Below, piece by piece: positions 43,829-50,775 of a stretch of 53,418 nt of DNA. The notes below the pieces were generated by a model that ran no database searches, was not told where the DNA came from, and saw nothing but the letters and a program-made list of their open reading frames with translations. The first letter of the stretch is position 1. Each line of letters begins with the position of its first letter. Position numbers and translations under genes: made by a program. Source of the stretch: an uncultured Lachnospiraceae bacterium (GTDB lineage: Bacteria > Bacillota > Clostridia > Lachnospirales > Lachnospiraceae); the NCBI GenBank assembly GCA_902796595.1, contig CADBPM010000041.1, forward strand, positions 1 through 53,418. Reading direction: 5' to 3'.

Positions 43829-46816
43829 ATGAGTAAGAGCGTAAAAAATATCAGTGAAGTTAAGATACCGGAAGAATATGAACTTATAAAGAGTGAAGAA
43901 CTGAATGAAGTAAAAAGCTTAGGCATATACCTTAAGCATAAAAAGAGCGGAGCAAGAGTTGCCCTTGTTTCAAATGAAGATGATAACAAGGTCTTCTGCA
44001 TCGGTTTCCGTACACCACCGGAAGATTCCACAGGCGTTGCCCATATTGTCGAGCATACAACACTTTGCGGTTCCAGGGAATTTCCTTCAAAGGATCCTTT
44101 TGTTGAACTCGTAAAAGGTTCACTTAATACATTTTTAAATGCAATGACCTATCCTGATAAGACCGTATATCCTCTTGCAAGTCAGAATGACAAGGACTTT
44201 GCAAATCTTATGCATGTCTATCTCGATGCTGTATTTTACCCTAATTTCCACAAGAATAAGGCTATCTTCCAGCAGGAAGGATGGCACTTCGAACTGGATG
44301 AAAAGAAAGATACCCTTAAGTATAATGGTGTTGTCTACAATGAAATGAAGGGTTCTTTTTCAAATCCTGGAACTATAGAGGCAAATGCGATCGAGGCGGC
44401 TCTGTTCCCTGACAATACCTATCATTTTGTATCAGGCGGAGATCCTGATGTAATACCTACCCTTACTTATGAAAATTATCTTGCTTTCCATAACAGATAT
44501 TATCATCCGTCAAATTCATATATATATCTTTATGGAGACTTTGATATAGAAGAAAGACTTGAATTTCTTGATAAACACTATCTTTCAGATTTTACGGCGA
44601 TAGATCCGGATTCTGATGTGGCTGTGCAGAAGAGTGTTTCAGCAGATATATCAGAAACGTATGCACTTGGTGCTGATGAATCAATGGATCATAAGACTTT
44701 TTTATCATATAACGTGGTAACAGGCCTTTCAACGGATATTGAAATGACAACTGCCATGAAGATACTCCAGTATGTCATGACAGATGCACCTGGAGCTCCG
44801 CTTAAGCAGGCACTTACGGATGCCGGCATAGGAAATGAGATCTCTGCAAGCTATGAAACAAGTCTCAAACAGCCTGTGCTTACTATTGAGGCAGCAGGAG
44901 CCGAGAAGGAAGATAAGGACAGATTTGTTTCGATAATAGAGGATACTATAAAGAAGACGATAAAGGAAGGTATTTCAAAGAAGAGTCTTCTCGCAGCTGT
45001 TAATTACTTTGAATTTAAATACCGTGAGGCAGATACAGGGAGATTCCCTAAGGGACTTCTTATGGGTCTTAGAACATACGATACATGGCTTTATGATGAT
45101 TCAATGCCTTTCGATACGATTGAGCAGGGAGGAGTTTTTGCAAAGCTTAGAGACCTTATTGATACAGAATACTTTGAAAAGCTTCTTGACAGATATTTCA
45201 TAAAGAATGACCATAAGGTTGTCCTTGCACTTTCTCCTGAGAAGGGAAAGAACGAAAAGAGAGAACAGGAACTTACAGAAAAACTTAAAAAGCTTAGAAG
45301 TGATATGACAGAGGGTGATATTGCCACCTTGAAGGTAGAAAGTAAGAAGCTCAGAGCTTTTCAGGAAAATGAGTCAACTCCTGAAGAACTTGCAAAGATA
45401 CCTATGCTTTCGCGCAGTGACATTTCAACAAAGTCAAAGCAGATAAAGAACAAGGAGGAGTCTGCTGCAGGAATACCTTCTCTTTATCATGAGGTGGCAA
45501 CAAACGGAATAGCTTATGTCCATCTTCTTTTTGATGTAGCAGATATCGCGAAGGAAGACCTTCCTTACATGAAGCTTTTGGCATCACTTTTTGCACTTGT
45601 CGATACAAGAAAACATTCATATAAGGACTTCTCAGACGAGATACTTATGCATACAGGCGGTCTTACAACAGATCTTTCAAGTTATTCTGATGCAGAGGAT
45701 GCAGATAAGACAAAGATTTATTTTTCAACAGAATTAAAGAGCCTTGTGAGCGAGCTTCCAAAGGCAATCTCTCTTGTAAATGAAATGCTTTTTGAAACGG
45801 ACTTTGATGAGAAGGCTGATAAGAGAATCCTTGAAGTTATAAAGGAAGATGTTTCCGGAATGCAGATGGGACTTGAGTCGGCAGGAAACCGTACTGCGTC
45901 GAGGGCAGCAGGCAGTCTTGTATGTGCAACAGGAAGAATCGCAGAGCTTGCAGGCGGAATCGCATATTACAGGTTTATAAAGGACCTTTCAGAGCATTTC
46001 AACGAGAAGAAGGCTCTTCTTCATGAAAAACTTACAGTTCTTGTGAAGAAGTACCTTGTAAAAGAAAGACTTTTTATCTCTTTTACCGGAAGCAGTGAAA
46101 TGCATGATGAAATGGTAAAAGAGCTTGAAGTCTTAAAGGACAGCGTTCCATCCGGAAGCAAAGTGACCGGAGCAAAGTTGTGCGATGTTCTTAAAGAAGA
46201 GATCGAGAAGGAAAGAAAAGAGCGTGCAGGAAAGAAATACGGTATTGCTTATACAGCTTCGGGCAGAGTACAGTATGTTGCAAGAGTAGGTAACTACAGA
46301 AAAGCAGGTCTTCCTTATACCGGTATGCTCTCATTCCTTCAGGTTATGCTCTCATACGACTATCTCTGGGTAAATATCAGAGTAAAGGGCGGCGCTTACG
46401 GTTGCTTTGGTATGTTTAACAGAGATGGCAGCGGCGCATTTACAAGCTACAGAGATCCGGGACTTATGGAAACAGATAAGGTTTACGAAGGCGTAAGCGA
46501 TTATCTGAGAAATTTCACAGCTGACGACAGAACAATAACTCAGTATATCATTGGTTCGATAAGTGATATAGACCAGCCGCTCACACCTTATGCTGAAGGA
46601 GAGAGAGGTCTGTCCATGTATCTTAGAGGCATATCAATGGATATGTTGGAGAAGGCAAGAGCAGAAATTCTTGATGCCGATGAGGCATCAGTCAGAAAAC
46701 TTGCAGATTATACAGATGCTATACTTTCTGAAAAGGTGCTTGGAGTTGTCGGCTCAGAAGCAAAGATAAACGAAAATAAGGATTATTTCAACGAGATCAG
46801 CAGTCTCTTATCCTAA
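43829..46816 (+). CDS. M16C family insulinase-like metallopeptidase (presequence protease type)
   Basis: This 995-residue cytoplasmic peptidase has the inverted zinc motif HIVEH at His72-His76, with the third ligand Glu about 75 residues further in VVYNEMKGSF. Four M16-type domains are expected; the hinge region is at about 470-540. The C-terminal half has the Arg/Tyr substrate site as GGAYGCF. Relatives are the presequence protease PreP/Cym1 and Gram-positive HypA-like enzymes, which degrade free peptides. A likely role is peptide turnover. The GAGAGAAAG stretch before the ATG is the ribosome binding site. Confidence 0.93.
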   Translation: MSKSVKNISEVKIPEEYELIKSEELNEVKSLGIYLKHKKSGARVALVSNEDDNKVFCIGFRTPPEDSTGVAHIVEHTTLCGSREFPSKDPFVELVKGSLNTFLNAMTYPDKTVYPLASQNDKDFANLMHVYLDAVFYPNFHKNKAIFQQEGWHFELDEKKDTLKYNGVVYNEMKGSFSNPGTIEANAIEAALFPDNTYHFVSGGDPDVIPTLTYENYLAFHNRYYHPSNSYIYLYGDFDIEERLEFLDKHYLSDFTAIDPDSDVAVQKSVSADISETYALGADESMDHKTFLSYNVVTGLSTDIEMTTAMKILQYVMTDAPGAPLKQALTDAGIGNEISASYETSLKQPVLTIEAAGAEKEDKDRFVSIIEDTIKKTIKEGISKKSLLAAVNYFEFKYREADTGRFPKGLLMGLRTYDTWLYDDSMPFDTIEQGGVFAKLRDLIDTEYFEKLLDRYFIKNDHKVVLALSPEKGKNEKREQELTEKLKKLRSDMTEGDIATLKVESKKLRAFQENESTPEELAKIPMLSRSDISTKSKQIKNKEESAAGIPSLYHEVATNGIAYVHLLFDVADIAKEDLPYMKLLASLFALVDTRKHSYKDFSDEILMHTGGLTTDLSSYSDAEDADKTKIYFSTELKSLVSELPKAISLVNEMLFETDFDEKADKRILEVIKEDVSGMQMGLESAGNRTASRAAGSLVCATGRIAELAGGIAYYRFIKDLSEHFNEKKALLHEKLTVLVKKYLVKERLFISFTGSSEMHDEMVKELEVLKDSVPSGSKVTGAKLCDVLKEEIEKERKERAGKKYGIAYTASGRVQYVARVGNYRKAGLPYTGMLSFLQVMLSYDYLWVNIRVKGGAYGCFGMFNRDGSGAFTSYRDPGLMETDKVYEGVSDYLRNFTADDRTITQYIIGSISDIDQPLTPYAEGERGLSMYLRGISMDMLEKARAEILDADEASVRKLADYTDAILSEKVLGVVGSEAKINENKDYFNEISSLLS

Positions 46817-46837
46817 CACAGATCAGGAGTATTAAAT

Positions 46838-47755
46838 ATGAGCGGATTCAGATCCGGTTTTGTTACACTTATAGGCAGGCCAAATGTAGGAAAATCAACA
46901 CTTATGAATAACCTTATAGGCATGAAGATAGCAATAACATCTTCAAAGCCTCAGACCACAAGAAACCGTATTCAGACTGTATATACGGATGCAAACGGTC
47001 AGATCATTTTCCTTGATACACCGGGTATTCATAAGGCTTTAAACAAGCTTGGGGAATATATGGATTCAGTGGCAGAGGGAACCCTTTCAGAAGTGGACGA
47101 AGTTCTCTGGCTTGTGGAGCCGACTACCTTTGTAGGGGCGGGAGAAAAGCATATTGCTGAATTGCTTTCACAGTTAAAGATTCCGGTTATTCTTGTGATC
47201 AATAAGATGGATACAGTAAAGAAAGAAGAACTTCTTCCGGTAATCGAGACCTACAAGAGCTTGCTTGATTTTGCAGATATTATACCTGTTTCGGCGGCAA
47301 CCGGTGAAAATAAAGAAGAGCTCATGAGCACGATCTTAGAGCACCTTCCTGAAGGTCCTATGTATTATGATGAGGACACGCTTACAGATCAGCCGGAAAG
47401 ACAGATCGTGGCTGAAATGATAAGAGAGCAGGCATTAAGGCTTCTTAAGGATGAGGTGCCTCACGGTATTGCAGTAAGTATAGAAAGCATGAAAGAAGAA
47501 AAGGATATTTCTGTAAGACATTCACATAAGAATATGTGTGTTATCGAGGCAACGATCTTTTGTGAAAGAGACAGCCACAAGGGGATAATCCTTGGAAAGA
47601 ACGGCGCTATGATAAAAGAGATTGGCGTCAGAGCGAGAAAAGAGATTGAAAATTTTCTCGGCGAAAAGGTGATCTTACATACATGGGTCAAGGTAAAAAA
47701 GGACTGGCGTGATTCTGATAAGGATATGAAGAGGTTTGGTTACGTTAGTGAATGA
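46838..47755 (+). CDS. era: GTPase Era
   Basis: This 305-residue GTPase binds 16S rRNA during 30S subunit assembly. G motifs are visible: GRPNVGKST (13-21), the DTPGI G3 motif, NKMD, and SAATG. The C-terminal KH domain has GKNGAMIKEIGVRAR. Length and layout are standard. The gene is followed by recO, a common Firmicutes order, and CAGGAGT precedes the ATG. Confidence 0.97.
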   Translation: MSGFRSGFVTLIGRPNVGKSTLMNNLIGMKIAITSSKPQTTRNRIQTVYTDANGQIIFLDTPGIHKALNKLGEYMDSVAEGTLSEVDEVLWLVEPTTFVGAGEKHIAELLSQLKIPVILVINKMDTVKKEELLPVIETYKSLLDFADIIPVSAATGENKEELMSTILEHLPEGPMYYDEDTLTDQPERQIVAEMIREQALRLLKDEVPHGIAVSIESMKEEKDISVRHSHKNMCVIEATIFCERDSHKGIILGKNGAMIKEIGVRARKEIENFLGEKVILHTWVKVKKDWRDSDKDMKRFGYVSE

Positions 47756-47782
47756 CCAGACATACGGGCGAGGTCAGACTGA

Positions 47783-48439
47783 TTGAATTACGATATCACA
47801 GCGACCGGAGTGGTCATTTCAACCATGCCGATCGGAGAGTATGATAAAAGAGTGGTCATGCTTACAGGTGAGCATGGCAAGATACATGCTTTTGCAAGAG
47901 GGGCGAGGAGGCCGACAAGTCCGATGCTTGCCGGCACCGAACCACTCACTTTTGCAAGATTTAAGCTGCGTGAGGGAAAAAATTCGTATTCTCTTACAGG
48001 AGTTGAGGTCGCAGATTATTTTGAGGGTTTGAGAAAGGACTTTGACAGGGTTTTATATGGCATGTATTTTCTTGAACTTGCCTCATACTTTGGCAAAGAA
48101 GAGCTTGCGGCTGCGGGACAGGTTAAACTCCTTTATTCATCATTAAAGGGACTTGAAAATAAAAAGGAGGAACTTACACCGGAATTTATAAGAACGGTTT
48201 ATGAATTGAAGACTTTTTCTTTGGAGGGACTTCTTCCGGAGGGGAAGGATTCCGGGCTTTTATGCGGGGCAGCAGTATATGCAGTTGATTTTATTTCAAA
48301 GACCGACCCGTTAAGTCTCTTTTCATTTAAACTTGAAAAGGATGCCGAAAAAGAGCTTGCAAGCCTTGCGGGGGCATTTAGGAGAAGATATACGGATGAC
48401 CGTTTCAATTCACTGAGAATGATAGAGGGTATGCTATGA
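47783..48439 (+). CDS. recO: DNA repair protein RecO
   Basis: This 218-residue protein helps RecR load RecA on SSB-coated DNA. The N-terminal OB fold has TGVVISTMPIGEYDKRVVMLTGEHGKIHAFARGARRP in outline, with the typical GEYD and GARR patterns. The C-terminal part is helical and slightly shorter than in model proteins, and the zinc-binding Cys cluster seen in some RecO proteins is not present. The start is TTG at 47783, preceded by GAGG. The next gene overlaps its stop by 4 bp. Confidence 0.88.
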   Translation: MNYDITATGVVISTMPIGEYDKRVVMLTGEHGKIHAFARGARRPTSPMLAGTEPLTFARFKLREGKNSYSLTGVEVADYFEGLRKDFDRVLYGMYFLELASYFGKEELAAAGQVKLLYSSLKGLENKKEELTPEFIRTVYELKTFSLEGLLPEGKDSGLLCGAAVYAVDFISKTDPLSLFSFKLEKDAEKELASLAGAFRRRYTDDRFNSLRMIEGML

Positions 48440-49059
48440 AAAAAATATTTTTAAAGAGCATGGCGGTGTTGCTGTCAGGACTTATGCTTGGCGGCTGCGC
48501 CTTTTCTAAAGAAGGGCTTTCTGTTAAAAATATATCAGAGCAGACTGTCTGTATAAAAAAAGACGGAAGTATAGAAGCAGCATATGTAGAAGATTTTGAC
48601 AAAAGTTATTATGATGTGGAAGAGCTGCGCCGTTTTGTTGCAAATGCATGCACTGATTACAATGCAGGACATGGAAGTGAGGCAGTAAGTCTTTCTGCAA
48701 TAGAACTTGATGAGAAAGAAGTAAAGGCAATTCTTGTTTTTAGGAATCAGGCAGCTTATGACCTTTTTCCGCAGAGAGCAGTAGGGTCGGATATAATGAC
48801 GTATGATTCTGACAAGGCTTTAAAGGAATTTGCGGAAACAAAATTTCATAAGGCAAATGATAAATCTGAGGAATTATTCTTGGGAAAAGACATTTTTACA
48901 GATGAAAATATGGGCGTTGTTTGTGTAAACGGACCATTAGTGCTTGAAACATCTGGTAAAATGCTGTATTATACAGCAGGAACACTTTTAAACAGCAATA
49001 ACCTGAAGATTGCCGAAGGTGAGACTTCAGTTGTTGTTTTTAAGAAATATCGTAAATGA
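48436..49059 (+). CDS. Lipoprotein of unknown function
   Basis: This 207-residue protein has a lipoprotein signal peptide with lipobox LGGC at Cys21, so it should be anchored on the outer face of the membrane. The rest has no recognised domain; it is rich in Lys, Glu and Val, with VCIKKDGSIEAAYVEDFD near the start. The start overlaps the recO stop in ATGA. The last codons (Tyr-Arg-Lys and TGA) come from the first 12 bases of copy C of the 102-bp element, so the C-terminus may have been changed by that insertion. Confidence 0.8.
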   Translation: MKKIFLKSMAVLLSGLMLGGCAFSKEGLSVKNISEQTVCIKKDGSIEAAYVEDFDKSYYDVEELRRFVANACTDYNAGHGSEAVSLSAIELDEKEVKAILVFRNQAAYDLFPQRAVGSDIMTYDSDKALKEFAETKFHKANDKSEELFLGKDIFTDENMGVVCVNGPLVLETSGKMLYYTAGTLLNSNNLKIAEGETSVVVFKKYRK

Positions 49060-49149
49060 AATAAATGATTTCGTTTACGATAAACGCCACTCAGAAATAA
49101 TGCCGGATAGAGTTTGCTCTATCTGCGCTTATTTTCTTCGCTTACTATA
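49048..49149 (+). repeat. 102-bp palindromic intergenic element, copy C
   Basis: This copy has the same orientation, length and end sequences as copy A (TATCGTAAATG start, CGCTTACTATA end) but has drifted more in its second hairpin. It overlaps the last 12 bases of the lipoprotein gene and ends 20 bp before the glycyl-tRNA synthetase start. Confidence 0.88.
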
Positions 49150-49169
49150 AATTATTCAGGAGCAAAAAA

Positions 49170-50558
49170 ATGGAAAAGACAATGGACAAGATCGTAGCTC
49201 TGGCAAAGGCACGCGGATTTGTATATCCAGGCTCAGAAATCTACGGCGGACTTGCAAATACTTGGGATTACGGTAATCTTGGTGTTGAGTTCAAAAATAA
49301 CGTAAAGAAAGCATGGTGGAAGAAATTTATTCAGGAAAATCCTTATAATGTAGGGGTTGACTGTGCTATTCTTATGAATCCTCAGACATGGGTTGCATCA
49401 GGTCATCTTGGGAATTTCTCAGATCCTCTTATGGATTGCAAGGAATGTCATGAAAGGTTCAGAGCTGACAAGGTCATTGAAGATTTTGCAGAGGCAAATG
49501 GCATAGACCTTGGCGGAAGTGTAGATGGATGGAGCCAGACTCAGATGAAGGAATTTATCGAAGAGCATAATGTTCCTTGTCCTACATGCGGAAAGCACAA
49601 TTTCACAGATATCCGTCAGTTCAACCTTATGTTTAAGACCTTCCAGGGCGTTACAGAAGGCGCAAAGGATGCAGTTTATCTCCGTCCTGAAACAGCTCAG
49701 GGTATCTTTGTAAACTTCAAGAATGTACAGCGTACATCAAGAAAGAAGATTCCTTTTGGTATAGGTCAAATCGGTAAATCATTCAGAAATGAGATTACAC
49801 CGGGCAATTTTACATTCCGTACCCGTGAATTTGAACAGATGGAACTTGAATTCTTCTGTGAACCGGATACAGATCTCGAGTGGTTTGATTACTGGAGAAG
49901 CTTCTGCCGTGACTGGCTTATCTCTCTCGGTATGAAGGAAGAAGAAATGCGTCTTCGCGACCATGAAAAGGAAGAACTTTCATTCTATTCAAAGGCTACT
50001 ACAGATATCGAATTCCTCTTCCCGTTCGGCTGGGGCGAGCTTTGGGGAATCGCAGACCGTACTGACTATGACCTTACCCGTCATCAGGAAGTATCAGGCG
50101 AGCCTATGGAATACTTTGATGATGCTAAAAATAAGAAATATGTTCCTTATGTTATCGAGCCTTCACTTGGTGCCGACCGTGTTGCACTTGCCTTCCTTTG
50201 CGGCGCTTATGATGAAGAAGAACTTGAAGGAGGAGATGTAAGAACGGTTCTTCATTTCCATCCGGCTCTTGCTCCTGTCAAGGTTGCAGTCCTTCCTCTT
50301 TCAAAGAAACTTAACGAAGGTGCAGAGAAGATATTCCAGACACTTTCAAAAGAGTATTCTTGCGAATTTGATGACAGAGGTGCTATCGGTAAGCGTTACA
50401 GAAGACAGGATGAGATCGGTACTCCTTTCTGCATCACTTATGATTTTGATTCTGAAGAAGATCATTGTGTCACAATAAGAGATCGTGATTCAATGAAGCA
50501 GGAAAGAGTTGCAATAGATAAGCTCGGCGAATACTTTAACGGTAAATTTGACTTCTGA
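49170..50558 (+). CDS. glyQS: Glycyl-tRNA synthetase, single-chain dimeric type
   Basis: This 462-residue class II enzyme charges tRNA-Gly; a tRNA-Gly gene is in the window. Motif 2 ([23 protein letters not shown]) and motif 3 (GADRVALAF) are visible, with [10 protein letters not shown] at the N-terminus. The C-terminal anticodon-binding domain has [12 protein letters not shown]. It is the eukaryote/archaea-like alpha2 type, not the alpha2beta2 type. CAGGAGC is the ribosome binding site. Its TGA stop overlaps a palindrome. Confidence 0.96.
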   Translation: MEKTMDKIVALAKARGFVYPGSEIYGGLANTWDYGNLGVEFKNNVKKAWWKKFIQENPYNVGVDCAILMNPQTWVASGHLGNFSDPLMDCKECHERFRADKVIEDFAEANGIDLGGSVDGWSQTQMKEFIEEHNVPCPTCGKHNFTDIRQFNLMFKTFQGVTEGAKDAVYLRPETAQGIFVNFKNVQRTSRKKIPFGIGQIGKSFRNEITPGNFTFRTREFEQMELEFFCEPDTDLEWFDYWRSFCRDWLISLGMKEEEMRLRDHEKEELSFYSKATTDIEFLFPFGWGELWGIADRTDYDLTRHQEVSGEPMEYFDDAKNKKYVPYVIEPSLGADRVALAFLCGAYDEEELEGGDVRTVLHFHPALAPVKVAVLPLSKKLNEGAEKIFQTLSKEYSCEFDDRGAIGKRYRRQDEIGTPFCITYDFDSEEDHCVTIRDRDSMKQERVAIDKLGEYFNGKFDF

Positions 50559-50579
50559 GACATCACGCAGTGATGCCTC
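50557..50579. repeat. GAGACATC-type palindrome overlapping the glyQS stop codon
   Basis: Arms GAGACATCAC (50557-50566) and GTGATGCCTC (50570-50579) pair at 9 of 10 positions around GCA. The first two bases are the last two of the TGA stop, exactly as at clpX. Confidence 0.75.
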
Positions 50580-50638
50580 GTAACCCTTGACACGTCTGCA
50601 GACGATTATGAATGTTTGGGGGATGCTGACTTAAAAAA

Positions 50639-50679
50639 TAAAAACCTGATATATCCAAGTGGATATATCAGGTTTTTTT
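50639..50679 (+). terminator. Intrinsic terminator before ppdK
   Basis: A 16-bp perfect stem (50641-50656 with 50661-50676, loop AAGT) with flanking A and T runs. Confidence 0.94.
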
Positions 50680-50710
50680 ATATTTACACTTCCAAAATGC
50701 ATACCTGTTG

Positions 50711-50719
50711 TGATATAAT
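50711..50719 (+). promoter_or_regulatory. Extended -10 promoter of ppdK
   Basis: TGATATAAT gives a perfect -10 with the TGn extension. The -35 region (TTCCAA at 50690-50695) is poor, as often with extended -10 promoters. The start codon is 57 bp further on, with AGGAGG before it. Confidence 0.75.
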
Positions 50720-50775
50720 AGCAAAAGGTGACTTAAAAGATATATATTGCCTAAAATTCAGGAGGTAGAATTCAG

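Noticed and set aside
50593..50604. 12-bp perfect palindrome CGTCTGCAGACG before ppdK
   Set aside because: It is short and isolated, with no promoter overlap and no second copy noticed in the window.
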